A stretch of DNA of 64,000 nucleotides from Fimousia sp045616445 (GTDB lineage: Bacteria; Bacillota; Clostridia; Lachnospirales; Lachnospiraceae), in contig JAZLGR010000018.1 in NCBI GenBank assembly GCA_045616445.1, positions 186,001-250,000 of the forward strand, read 5' to 3'. Shown in pieces: positions 45,092-53,596 of this stretch. The stretch's first letter is position 1, and each line of letters begins with the position of its first letter. The notes under the pieces were generated by a model. It had not been told where the DNA came from, did not search any database, and was given only the letters and a program-made list of their open reading frames with translations. A program made the position numbers and the translations under genes.

Positions 45092-46042
45092 CTATTTTGC
45101 TACCAGCTGATACTCTCCGTCCACTGCAAACCGGTCAAGTCCCGGTAGACAGCATTCCTGCTGGCTGATTTGGTGATAGACTTTCAGGTAGTTGAAGTAC
45201 CCATTCAATAATCTGGTCATTGATAAATTCTTCTTATATGTAAGAAATACACGGCGTCTGCAAAAATCATCTTTGACAAGAACACCAACCAGGCTGCCGA
45301 GCATCTTATTTTCATGAAAATACATGAAGGTGCTTTGTGGCATAAAGATGAAGCCCATGCCGCTTTGAATCTGGATAAATGGATCGTAAACTTCCAGCGT
45401 TTTTCGTATGACGGCCCCGCCATTTGCAAAGAATTCGTCAAATAAATCTCTCAGGCTTTCTGCGTTCTGATAGATGGTCAGCGTTTCGCCGGATAACTGT
45501 GAAATCCAGAGGGAATCCTGTGCCGCCAGAGGATGTTCCGGGGGAAGTAATACCACAACGGGCTCATCAATCAGCTTAAGTGAAGCAAGCTCGGGATGAG
45601 ACGTGTGACGCAGCAGAAGTGCAAGATCGATCTCATTGGTCAACAGAGAATGAATGGCGTCCTGATTAGATCCGTAGTAGCGGTGGAAGTCCACATCCGG
45701 GAAATAATGCTGAAACTGAATCATAGTCTCATCGCAGTTATCCACCACGTCGGTAAAGTAGTGGATGATGTGGGAGGAGAGCTGCTTTCTCGCCTCTAAA
45801 TCGTGGACAAATGTCTCCATCTCCTCCACCAGCAACTGGCCTCGTTTACAGAAGAAGCGGCCGTCTTCTGTCAGGATCAGATTTCTTCCTTCCTTTCGAA
45901 AAAGAACCAGTCCCAGCTCCTTTTCTAAATTTTTATAAGTCTGGCTTAAAGCAGACTGGCTGATATGAAGCTGTCTTGCTGCCTGGGTCATATTGCCCAC
46001 ATTTGCCATGGTTAATATATAGTGAATCTGTCGAATATCCAT
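45092..46042 (-). CDS. LysR family transcriptional regulator
   Basis: A 316-aa regulator with the N-terminal winged helix MDIRQIHYILTMANVGNMTQAARQLHISQSALSQTYKNLEKELG (described here by its residues 1-20 and 21-43), followed by a substrate-binding domain. Genes of this family usually control the divergent neighbour, here the beta-eliminating lyase gene whose start is 245 bp away. The inducer is unknown; an aromatic amino acid would fit the neighbour. Confidence 0.9.
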   Translation of the reverse strand: MDIRQIHYILTMANVGNMTQAARQLHISQSALSQTYKNLEKELGLVLFRKEGRNLILTEDGRFFCKRGQLLVEEMETFVHDLEARKQLSSHIIHYFTDVVDNCDETMIQFQHYFPDVDFHRYYGSNQDAIHSLLTNEIDLALLLRHTSHPELASLKLIDEPVVVLLPPEHPLAAQDSLWISQLSGETLTIYQNAESLRDLFDEFFANGGAVIRKTLEVYDPFIQIQSGMGFIFMPQSTFMYFHENKMLGSLVGVLVKDDFCRRRVFLTYKKNLSMTRLLNGYFNYLKVYHQISQQECCLPGLDRFAVDGEYQLVAK

Positions 46043-46173
46043 GGTGATCTACCCCTTTTATGATAAGAATAAATTATTATACTCTTCATATTATAATATA
46101 TAAGTAAAACTTATAAAAGTATTATTATTAATAATTAGACGAAAGGGCTAAAATAGGGTATCATAATATCGTC

Positions 46174-46215
46174 ACTTCAACGCGTTAAAGCAACAAAAGG
46201 ACAAGGCGTTGAAGT
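46174..46215 (+). promoter_or_regulatory. Inverted repeat in the leader of the lyase gene
   Basis: ACTTCAACGC (46174-46183) and GCGTTGAAGT (46206-46215) are exact complements separated by 22 nt, followed by TTTTGT. GCGTTRAAG is also repeated directly at 46182 and 46206. It lies after a -10-like TATCATAAT (46159-46167) and before the RBS, so it could be an RNA attenuator or an operator. Confidence 0.5.
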
Positions 46216-46287
46216 TTTGTATGACTAAAGTATATGTCGACAGACGAAAACAAATAGAAACAAACACAATAAAGGAGGAACCCTAAA

Positions 46288-47736
46288 ATGCCAGAAATCA
46301 AGTTTTACAAACGTGAACCAATCCCAGTAGAAATGCACAAAGTTAAGATTGTACAGCAGCTTTCTTTATTACCAGCTGATGCACGTCTTCAGAAGATGAA
46401 AGATGCAGGATTTAACACATTCCAGTTACACAATGGAGATATCTTCATGGACATGTTAACAGACTCAGGTGTGAATGCCATGAGTGATCAGATGCAGTCC
46501 GCAACTCTTCGTGCTGACGATGCTTACGCAGGAAGTGAAACATTCTACCGTATGCAGGATAAATTAGAAGAAATCTTTGGTATGCCTTATTGTTTACCAA
46601 CACATCAGGGACGTGCCTGTGAGAATATCCTAGCAACCCGTTTTGTAAAACCTGACAACTGTGTCATCATGAACTACCACTTCACAACTGCAAAAGCACA
46701 TGTAACACGAGTTGGCGGTCGTGTAGAAGAATTAGTAAAAGACGAAGGTCTTGTATCCAAGAGTGATCTTCCATTCAAGGGCAACATTGACCTTGAAAAA
46801 TTAGAAGCCTGCATCCTGAAGGAAACACCAGAGAATGTACCATTTATCCGTCTTGAATCTGGTACAAACTTAATCGGTGGCCAGCCTATTTCCTATGAAA
46901 ATATGAAGGCTGCAACAGATATCGCTAAGAAATATGGTATCTTAACTGTTTTAGATGCTTCCTTACTTCAGGATAACTTATACTTCATCAAGATTCGTGA
47001 AGAATCCATGAAAGACAAATCCATCCGTGAAATCACAAGAATGATCGCTGATTTATTCGATATCGTATACTTCTCCGCTCGTAAATTCGGTTTCGCTCGC
47101 GGTGGTGCAATCTTACTTCGTGATGCTGACCTTTTCCACAGCATGGAAGATTTAATTCCAATGTTTGAAGGGTTCTTAACATATGGTGGTATGTCTGTAA
47201 AAGAAATGGAAGCGATGACGGTTGGTTTTGACGAATCCATGGAAATGGATGTCATCTCCCAGGGACCTCAGTTCATCAAATACTGTGTAGATCAGTTAGA
47301 TGCATACGGTGTTCCAATGATCACACCAGGTGGTGGTCTTGGTGCTCACCTTGATGCTATGCAGGTTTGTTCCCATATTCCACAGGAAGAATATCCGGCA
47401 GGCGCATTGGTATGTGCATTATACCTTTGCGGTGGTATCCGTGGTATGGAAAGAGGTACTTTATCTGAAGAACGTAACGCAGACGGCAGCGAAAGATTCG
47501 CATCCATGGAACTTGTTCGTCTTGCATTCCCACGTCGAGTATTTACATTATCCCAGACAGAATATGTCATCGACCGTGTAAAATGGGTATATGACCACAG
47601 ACATATGATTGGTGGTTTAAAATTTGTTCATGAACCAGCAACTCTTCGTTTCTTCACAGGTATCTTAGAACCAACATCTGACTGGCCAGAAAAATTACTT
47701 GCTGCATACAAAGCAGACTTTGGCGAAGATCAGTAA
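46288..47736 (+). CDS. PLP-dependent beta-eliminating lyase, tyrosine phenol-lyase/tryptophanase family
   Basis: Cleaves an aromatic amino acid to pyruvate, ammonia and the aromatic ring (phenol from Tyr, or indole from Trp). The family core is clear: MLTDSGVNAMSDQM, DDAYAGSETFY, PTHQGRACEN, the PLP Lys266 in FSARKFG and PRRVF near the C-terminus. Positions that separate the two enzymes look like tyrosine phenol-lyase: Thr133 (Asp137 in E. coli TnaA), Arg389 in MERG (Ile in TnaA) and Phe455 (His463 in TnaA). However Leu226 replaces the Arg that both enzymes normally have in DxxR. Substrate is thus uncertain. A LysR gene is divergent and an AAGGAGG RBS lies 8 nt upstream. Confidence 0.85.
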   Translation: MPEIKFYKREPIPVEMHKVKIVQQLSLLPADARLQKMKDAGFNTFQLHNGDIFMDMLTDSGVNAMSDQMQSATLRADDAYAGSETFYRMQDKLEEIFGMPYCLPTHQGRACENILATRFVKPDNCVIMNYHFTTAKAHVTRVGGRVEELVKDEGLVSKSDLPFKGNIDLEKLEACILKETPENVPFIRLESGTNLIGGQPISYENMKAATDIAKKYGILTVLDASLLQDNLYFIKIREESMKDKSIREITRMIADLFDIVYFSARKFGFARGGAILLRDADLFHSMEDLIPMFEGFLTYGGMSVKEMEAMTVGFDESMEMDVISQGPQFIKYCVDQLDAYGVPMITPGGGLGAHLDAMQVCSHIPQEEYPAGALVCALYLCGGIRGMERGTLSEERNADGSERFASMELVRLAFPRRVFTLSQTEYVIDRVKWVYDHRHMIGGLKFVHEPATLRFFTGILEPTSDWPEKLLAAYKADFGEDQ

Positions 47737-47781
47737 TCTTACAAATTGCTTATTTGTGAGGAGTATATTATAGGAAAAATA

Positions 47782-47816
47782 AAAATCAGGTATGCGTTCG
47801 CTGCATACCTGATTTT
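47782..47816. terminator. Bidirectional terminator
   Basis: AAAATCAGGTATGC and GCATACCTGATTTT pair perfectly across 7 nt between the convergent lyase and M20 peptidase genes. Confidence 0.85.
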
Positions 47817-47852
47817 CTTATGTCTGTATATTCAATTATAAAAGGATCATAC

Positions 47853-49220
47853 CTATAAAGCCAGCATATTCTCGATTGCTTTCACATACACTTCTGTCGC
47901 GGTTAACATCTCAGAAATCAGCATGAATTCATCTGCATTGTGGATATGATAGTCCACGCCTGGACGTTCCGGACCAAATGCGATGATGCCAGGGATGCAT
48001 TTGGCATAGGTGCCGCCGCCGATGACTGCCGGTTTGTTCTCTGTATCCCCAGTCACGTCCACATAAGCATTCACAAGAGCGGTAACAAGTGGAGATTCCG
48101 GTGGGAAGAAGAGTGGTTCAACGCAGTTGAAAATTTCGATGGAACCATTGTCAAGATCCATGTAAGGTGCAACAGCTTCGCGCATATCCTTTTCGGTAAA
48201 TGTTACTGGGAAACGGACATCTAAGGAAGCAGTAATCTTGCCGTCCTCTGTCTTTACGATACCATTATTCAATGTCAGTTCACCGTAATCATCGGAAAGC
48301 TTTAAGCCACAGCCTGCGCCGTCACAGGTGTTGCCGATATGGTCATTATAGAAGCTTACGAATTCATCTTCGAATCCTGCAGCTTTTAAGGCTTCCATGG
48401 TACATCCTGCAGCATTCACGCCAAGGTAAGGCATACTTGCGTGAGCTGCGATACCTTCTGCGTTGATGGTAACATCAGTTTCGGAGGCTTCTACGGAGAA
48501 GGAAACTAATTTGGTGTCAGCGAGGGCAGATTTTAATGCTTCAACGTCGATTTCACCGGCTGGGATCACGGTTGTACACTGATGGCAGACTGCATTGAAG
48601 ACAAATCCGCCGTTCATGGACACGATCTTGGTATTCTTGCTGGTTGCCTGCATGCCCATGATACCCTTTTCACCGTAAATGCCAGGGAACTGTGCATCAG
48701 GTGTAAAGCCCATGGTAACTGGTTCTGCAACCTGAGTGTAGTATTCCATACATTTGGCGCCGCTTTCTTCATTACAGCCCATGATGAGGCGGATACGCTT
48801 ATTCAATTCGATGCCGGAATCACGGATGATCTTCATGGCATATAAAGCCATGACAACTGGTCCCTTGTCATCGGTTGTTCCACGTCCGTACACCTTGTCG
48901 CCGTCGAAGGTGAGGGAGAGTGGATCGTAGTGCCAGCCGTCGCCGACAGGTACGATGTCAAGGTGGCCAACGATACCGATGATTTCTTCACCCTGACCAA
49001 TCTCAGCATAACCGCAGTAGTTGTCTAAATTTACAGTTTCAAATCCCATCTCTTCTGCCATGGTAAGGGCTTCTGCAAGGACTGCAGCAGGGCCTTCGCC
49101 AAATGGTTTTCCAGGTAAGGCTTCTCCCTGAACGGAGTCATACTTTACGAGTCGGGCAATCTGGCCAAGCATCTCTTCCTGATAGCCTGCAATTTGTTCT
49201 TTTAATGTCATATTCTTCAC
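47853..49220 (-). CDS. M20 family dipeptidase (PepV-like)
   Basis: Di-zinc aminopeptidase that cleaves dipeptides in the cytoplasm. The metal ligands are visible in GIVGHLDIVPVGDGW (His), YGRGTTDDKGP (bridging Asp) and MGCNEESGAKC (catalytic Glu plus ligand Glu), with a C-terminal His in GVDYHIHNADE. The 455-aa length fits PepV, including the lid domain insertion. It is a single gene, convergent with the lyase gene. Confidence 0.92.
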   Translation of the reverse strand: MKNMTLKEQIAGYQEEMLGQIARLVKYDSVQGEALPGKPFGEGPAAVLAEALTMAEEMGFETVNLDNYCGYAEIGQGEEIIGIVGHLDIVPVGDGWHYDPLSLTFDGDKVYGRGTTDDKGPVVMALYAMKIIRDSGIELNKRIRLIMGCNEESGAKCMEYYTQVAEPVTMGFTPDAQFPGIYGEKGIMGMQATSKNTKIVSMNGGFVFNAVCHQCTTVIPAGEIDVEALKSALADTKLVSFSVEASETDVTINAEGIAAHASMPYLGVNAAGCTMEALKAAGFEDEFVSFYNDHIGNTCDGAGCGLKLSDDYGELTLNNGIVKTEDGKITASLDVRFPVTFTEKDMREAVAPYMDLDNGSIEIFNCVEPLFFPPESPLVTALVNAYVDVTGDTENKPAVIGGGTYAKCIPGIIAFGPERPGVDYHIHNADEFMLISEMLTATEVYVKAIENMLAL

Positions 49221-49353
49221 TCCTCCATTACATTATATTTATCTCTATTGTACCATAAAATGAAAGTAATATGCGTCTTTTGCATTGTTTGGGCACAAAT
49301 TATGGTACAATAATATAAGAGAATAATAATAATCGGAAAAGGAGAATGACCGT

Positions 49354-49878
49354 ATGGAATTATTAAAGATGATCGAAAACAGACGAAGTGTTCGCAGATA
49401 CACTGGCGAACCAGTCAGCGATGAAAATTTGAAGAAGATCTTACAGGCAGGCTTACTTGGCCCAACAGGACACAATGCAAAGGCCTGTGAATTTGTCGTA
49501 GTAAAAGACAAGGAAATGTTAGAAGCCCTTAGCAAATGCAGACCGGCCGGCCCGGGGATGCTTGCTGGTGCGGACACGGCCATCGTCGTTTTAACAGATG
49601 GGGATAAACAGGATGTCTGGGCAGAGGATGGATCCATTGCCATGACATTGATGCATCTCATGGCAGATTCCTTAGGAGTTGGCAGCTGCTGGGTGCAGGT
49701 ACATAAGAGAGTGGCTCCGGATGGCGGCACAGCGGAAGACTATATTAAGGATAAACTTGCTATTCCGGCAAATTATAAGATTACAGCCATGTTATCCCTT
49801 GGCATGCCTGCAGAACATGCAGCTCCATATGATGCAGAGGCTGTAGATATGACAAAAGTGCATTGGGAAAACTTCTAA
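49354..49878 (+). CDS. Nitroreductase family protein
   Basis: A 174-aa FMN-dependent oxidoreductase of the small nitroreductase group found in anaerobes. IENRRSVRRYTGEPV at the N-terminus provides FMN phosphate contacts, and the middle has GLLGPTGHNAKACEFVVV and SIAMTLMHLMADSLGVGSCWV. The natural substrate is unknown. AAAGGAG lies upstream. The gene is divergent from the M20 gene and is followed by the YdcF gene. Confidence 0.88.
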   Translation: MELLKMIENRRSVRRYTGEPVSDENLKKILQAGLLGPTGHNAKACEFVVVKDKEMLEALSKCRPAGPGMLAGADTAIVVLTDGDKQDVWAEDGSIAMTLMHLMADSLGVGSCWVQVHKRVAPDGGTAEDYIKDKLAIPANYKITAMLSLGMPAEHAAPYDAEAVDMTKVHWENF

Positions 49879-49977
49879 ACTTAAGAATTATTTAAGGGTT
49901 TTCTAAAAAAGATTCAATTAATCCGTCATTTTCATTTGATATACTAATGATATCAGATGAGAAAGGCGGATTTTTAT

Positions 49978-50775
49978 ATGAAAAATAAAATAGGATTTGT
50001 AATTTGTATGATATTTACAGTATGTTCCATTCTATATGGAATTACTATCTGGGCAGCGCAGAGTGGAACCGCATTTTTCATGATTTGGTTTGTTGTTGCA
50101 GCGTTATTCGCTATTATCGGTTTCGCTTTTTATCTGGGCTGGATCTATGTGATCAAAGATTTCTTACCCAGGCAGGTAAGGGCATCCGTTGTTGTTATAT
50201 TCCTGTTACTTCTTGGATTATTTGTCAGCGTTGAGGGTGTCATCTTCAGCCATTTTGATGATCATACCGAGGAAAATCTGGATTATCTGATTGTGCTTGG
50301 CGCAAAGGTGGATGAGCATGGGCCGGCGCTCAGTCTTCGCTATCGACTCGATGCAGCCAGTTCCTATCTGGAGGAGCATCCCTATACAGTCTGCATTCTG
50401 TCCGGTGGAAAGGGTATGAATGAACCGGAGGCGGAAGCTGTAGTCATGAAGGAATATCTGATGAACAAAGGCATCGAAGACTCCCGCATGATCGTAGAAA
50501 ATCAGTCGTTAAATACCATTGGCAATATCAAAAACAGCTGGCATCTCATTGAGACTAGAGGGCTGGTTTCCGGTCCCCAGTGGAAGAAAGAAGAATGCAA
50601 AACAGGAATTGTTACCAATAACTTTCATCTCTACCGTGCCACCCAGATTGGGAAGAAGCAGATGAAAGGAAAGATCTACGGCATTGCAGCGCCTACACCG
50701 AGGGGATATTTGACGAATAATATGGTGCGGGAATTTTTTGGCGTGGTGAAGGATACGTTAAAGAATAATATGTGA
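49978..50775 (+). CDS. YdcF family protein (DUF218)
   Basis: Membrane protein with three N-terminal hydrophobic segments (about residues 5-85) and a C-terminal DUF218 domain recognised by DYLIVLGAKV, LSGGKGMNEPEAEAVVMKEYL and ENQSLNTIGNIKNS. DUF218 proteins (YdcF/SanA/ElyC) are linked to envelope synthesis; some bind SAM. Start 49978 was chosen because AAAGGCGG lies 8 nt upstream; an earlier ATG at 49957 has no RBS. The length is 265 aa. Confidence 0.85.
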   Translation: MKNKIGFVICMIFTVCSILYGITIWAAQSGTAFFMIWFVVAALFAIIGFAFYLGWIYVIKDFLPRQVRASVVVIFLLLLGLFVSVEGVIFSHFDDHTEENLDYLIVLGAKVDEHGPALSLRYRLDAASSYLEEHPYTVCILSGGKGMNEPEAEAVVMKEYLMNKGIEDSRMIVENQSLNTIGNIKNSWHLIETRGLVSGPQWKKEECKTGIVTNNFHLYRATQIGKKQMKGKIYGIAAPTPRGYLTNNMVREFFGVVKDTLKNNM

Positions 50776-50880
50776 TTGAGTAACAGACTAAATCAACACA
50801 ATTTACACTATCTCGAAATTATGCTATTATCTGTATTAGATTAGAATCTGTAATAGATTAGAATAATTCGAGGATAGAAT

Positions 50881-51735
50881 ATGACAAAGAAAATTGCAGT
50901 CATTCAGGATTTATCCGGATTTGGAAGATGCTCTCTTACGGCAGCACTTCCGATTATTTCTGTGATGGGGGTGCAGCCCTGCCCGATGCCAACGGCAGTT
51001 CTTACCGCCCAGACCGGATATCCAAGTTATTATATGGACGACTTAACTGATAAAATGGAATATTTCAGAGAAGAATGGCAGAAGATGCAGGTGCATTTTG
51101 ACGGAATCTATACCGGATTTGTGGCCAGTGAACAGCAGATTCGCAATATCTTATCCTTTATCGAGACCTTTAAGGAAGAAGATACCTTTCTGTTGGTTGA
51201 CCCTGTCATGGGGGATGACGGCAAGGTGTATGATATGTTTACGCCGACCCTCTGTAAGCTGATGAAGGAATTGTCTCTGCAGGCAGATATTATCACGCCG
51301 AATCTTACCGAACTTTGTCTGCTCACTGAGATGCCTTATGAAGGGCTTCTTGAGATTACGGATGTGGATGAACTGGTAAACTGCGTGACCGCCATGGCAA
51401 GACATCTGATGAAGATGGGACCTTCCGATGTAATCGTAACAGGGCTTCGATATGTGGAAGATGGCGTTAAGATGATGGGGAATCTGGCAGTCAACAGACA
51501 GGGCGTGTCTTTAGCCGGTGCACCACTGCTTGGTGCAAGCTATTCCGGAACCGGTGACATCTTTGCGTCCATCGTGGCAGGCGGCGTGGCCCGCGGAGAT
51601 GACCTTGGAGAAATCGTCACAGAAGCAAGAGATTTTATTACCACAGCCATCAAGCGCTCGCCGAAGGAAGGGGAATATAATCCGGATGGAGTCGATTTTG
51701 AACCGATCCTCGGGATGCTCATAAAAAATGAATAA
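50881..51735 (+). CDS. Pyridoxal/pyridoxamine kinase
   Basis: ATP-dependent kinase of the PfkB/ribokinase superfamily that makes PLP precursors by salvage. The PdxK/PdxY start VIQDLSGFGRCSLTAALPIIS and the GDDGKVYD, ITPNLTELCLLTE and GTGDIFAS motifs (anion hole, near residue 223) are intact in 284 aa. It lies 3 kb from a PLP-dependent lyase in the same accessory block, which is suggestive but not proof of a joint role. A clear terminator follows. Confidence 0.9.
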   Translation: MTKKIAVIQDLSGFGRCSLTAALPIISVMGVQPCPMPTAVLTAQTGYPSYYMDDLTDKMEYFREEWQKMQVHFDGIYTGFVASEQQIRNILSFIETFKEEDTFLLVDPVMGDDGKVYDMFTPTLCKLMKELSLQADIITPNLTELCLLTEMPYEGLLEITDVDELVNCVTAMARHLMKMGPSDVIVTGLRYVEDGVKMMGNLAVNRQGVSLAGAPLLGASYSGTGDIFASIVAGGVARGDDLGEIVTEARDFITTAIKRSPKEGEYNPDGVDFEPILGMLIKNE

Positions 51736-51744
51736 AACTATAAT

Positions 51745-51776
51745 ATAAGGAAGTAGATTGTACTTCCTTATTTTTT
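51745..51776 (+). terminator. Terminator after the pyridoxal kinase gene
   Basis: ATAAGGAAGTA, GATTG loop, TACTTCCTTAT and a T run; a perfect 11-bp stem. Confidence 0.88.
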
Positions 51777-51828
51777 GTGCTAATATTAATAAGTTAAAGT
51801 ATACTATTTTTCAGAAAGGGGATAGATT

Positions 51829-52830
51829 ATGTCAGTAATTCGTATTGCATTTGACGCAATGGGTGGCGACTACGCACCAGTGGAAATCGTAAAAGGTGCA
51901 GTGGAAGCAGCCAATGCCAATAAGAATGTGAAGATGATTTTGGTTGGAGATCAGGACGCAATCAAAGAAGTATTAGAAGACCTTACATATAACAAAGACC
52001 AGATTGAAATCAAGCATGCATCTGAAGTAATCAGTTGTGAAGAAGCACCAGTTCAGGCAGTTCGTGCCAAGAAGGATTCTTCCCTCGTTGTAGCTGCAAA
52101 ATTATTAAAGGCAGGCGAAGCAGATGCCATGATTTCTGCAGGAAGCACCGGTGCAGTATTAGTAGGCGGACAGTTGATGGCTGGAAAGATCAAGGGAATC
52201 AAGCGTGCCCCACTTGCTACCATGTTTCCAAATGTCAAAGGCGCATCCTTACTCCTTGACTGTGGTGCCAATGTAGATGCAAGACCGGAACATCTCGTTC
52301 AGTTTGCCCAGATGGGTACCATCTACTTAGAACATGTGGTAGGTGTGAAGAATCCGAAGGTCGGCCTTGTCAATATCGGTGTGGAAGAAGAAAAGGGTAA
52401 TGCATTGGTAAAAGCAACCTACCCATTATTAAAAGAAACAGAAGGTATCAATTTTGGCGGTTATGTGGAAGCGCGTGACGTATTTGATGGCGAATTTGAT
52501 ATCATTTTAGCAGAAGCATTTGTCGGCAATGTCATCTTAAAGGAAGCAGAAGGTCTTGCAGGAACCATCGTGAAACTGTTAAAACAGGGTCTGATGAGCA
52601 ACTTAAGAAGCAAGATGGGTGCTGCCCTTGCGATGCCGGCAATCAAGGAAACCTTAAAGGTATTCGATGCATCCGAATATGGCGGAGCACCACTTCTTGG
52701 TCTTAACGGCCTTGTAGTAAAGATGCACGGTAACTCTACTGCCAAAGATGTACAGGCAGCAGTAAAACAGTGTATTTCCTTTAAGGAACAGGGAATCAAT
52801 GACAAGATTCGCGAACAGTTTGGCAGATAA
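51829..52830 (+). CDS. plsX: Phosphate acyltransferase
   Basis: Makes acyl-phosphate from acyl-ACP for phospholipid synthesis. It begins RIAFDAMGGDYAPVEIVKGA, and has MISAGSTGAVLVGG, LLLDCGANVDARPEHL and EYGGAPLLGLNGLVVKMHGNS; 333 aa is standard. In most Clostridia it follows rpmF and precedes acpP; here it has neither, being followed by rnc after 72 nt. A weak -10 (TATACT) lies near 51797. fakA in this window makes the same product from exogenous fatty acids. Confidence 0.96.
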   Translation: MSVIRIAFDAMGGDYAPVEIVKGAVEAANANKNVKMILVGDQDAIKEVLEDLTYNKDQIEIKHASEVISCEEAPVQAVRAKKDSSLVVAAKLLKAGEADAMISAGSTGAVLVGGQLMAGKIKGIKRAPLATMFPNVKGASLLLDCGANVDARPEHLVQFAQMGTIYLEHVVGVKNPKVGLVNIGVEEEKGNALVKATYPLLKETEGINFGGYVEARDVFDGEFDIILAEAFVGNVILKEAEGLAGTIVKLLKQGLMSNLRSKMGAALAMPAIKETLKVFDASEYGGAPLLGLNGLVVKMHGNSTAKDVQAAVKQCISFKEQGINDKIREQFGR

Positions 52831-52841
52831 ATCAGTCATAA

Positions 52842-52871
52842 TCCGGGGATGAAGGCGGCTTCATTCCCGGA
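52842..52871 (+). promoter_or_regulatory. 13-bp stem-loop between plsX and rnc
   Basis: TCCGGGGATGAAG and CTTCATTCCCGGA pair with one G-U across a GCGG loop. No T run follows, so it is not a terminator. It lies 31 nt before the rnc start and could be a processing site for RNase III itself. Confidence 0.6.
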
Positions 52872-52902
52872 ATCAAATGATTATAGTAGAAGGAGGAAAA
52901 CA

Positions 52903-53595
52903 ATGGAAGAACATTTTCAGGGCTTAGAAGATACCATCGATTATCAGTTTCAGAATAAGAATCTGTTGAAGATGGCATTGACACACAGTTCCTATGCCAA
53001 TGAACACCGCATGAAGAAGACAAAGAACAATGAACGTGTGGAATTTCTTGGCGATGCAGTGTTAGAACTGATCATCAGCGACTATTTATTCCGTACCTAT
53101 TCCAAAAAGAATGAGGGACAGCTTACTAAGATGCGTTCATCACTGGTATGTGAATATACGCTTGCCATGTGTGCCAAGGATATTTCTCTAGGAAAATATT
53201 TACTTTTAAGTAAGGGTGAAGACATGACTGGTGGAAGAGAGAGAGACTCCATTTTATCAGATGCATTTGAATCGGTAATCGGAGCAATCTATCTGGATGC
53301 GGGTTATGAAAAAGCAAGGATTTTCGTGGAAAAATATTTACTTCAGGATGTGGAGAACAAGACTTTATTCTATGATGCCAAAACCATTTTACAGGAGATG
53401 GCACAGAAGGAATCCGGTCGTACCGTTCGTTACATTCTCGTGGACGAATCTGGTCCGGATCACTGTAAGAAATTCACTGTACAGGTTGATTTTAACGGAC
53501 GTATTCTTGGAACCGGAGATGGCCGTACCAAGAAAGCCGCAGAGCAGAAAGCAGCTTACGAATCCATTTTGATTTTAAAGGAACAGCAGGTGTAA
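52903..53595 (+). CDS. rnc: Ribonuclease III
   Basis: Double-stranded RNA endonuclease for rRNA and mRNA processing. The signature NERVEFLGDAVLELIISDYLF (near residues 41-61) holds the catalytic Glu/Asp, with SDAFESVIGAIYLDAG later; the dsRNA-binding domain occupies about 155-228. 230 aa from the AAGGAGG-preceded start at 52903. The smc ATG follows 1 nt after the stop, so the two are coupled. Confidence 0.96.
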   Translation: MEEHFQGLEDTIDYQFQNKNLLKMALTHSSYANEHRMKKTKNNERVEFLGDAVLELIISDYLFRTYSKKNEGQLTKMRSSLVCEYTLAMCAKDISLGKYLLLSKGEDMTGGRERDSILSDAFESVIGAIYLDAGYEKARIFVEKYLLQDVENKTLFYDAKTILQEMAQKESGRTVRYILVDESGPDHCKKFTVQVDFNGRILGTGDGRTKKAAEQKAAYESILILKEQQV

Positions 53596-53596
53596 C

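Noticed and set aside
46221..46286. A 21-codon frame (starting MTKVYVDRRK, ending in Pro) stopping 1 nt before the lyase start, resembling a TnaC-type leader peptide that ends in Pro-stop.
   Set aside because: It has no Trp, no RBS, and its last codons are the lyase RBS itself; the E. coli leader ends far upstream of tnaA. Probably chance.
52831..52902. Search for acpP between plsX and rnc.
   Set aside because: The 72-nt gap is too short for acyl carrier protein and no DSLD(M/T/V) motif is present; the gene is absent here.
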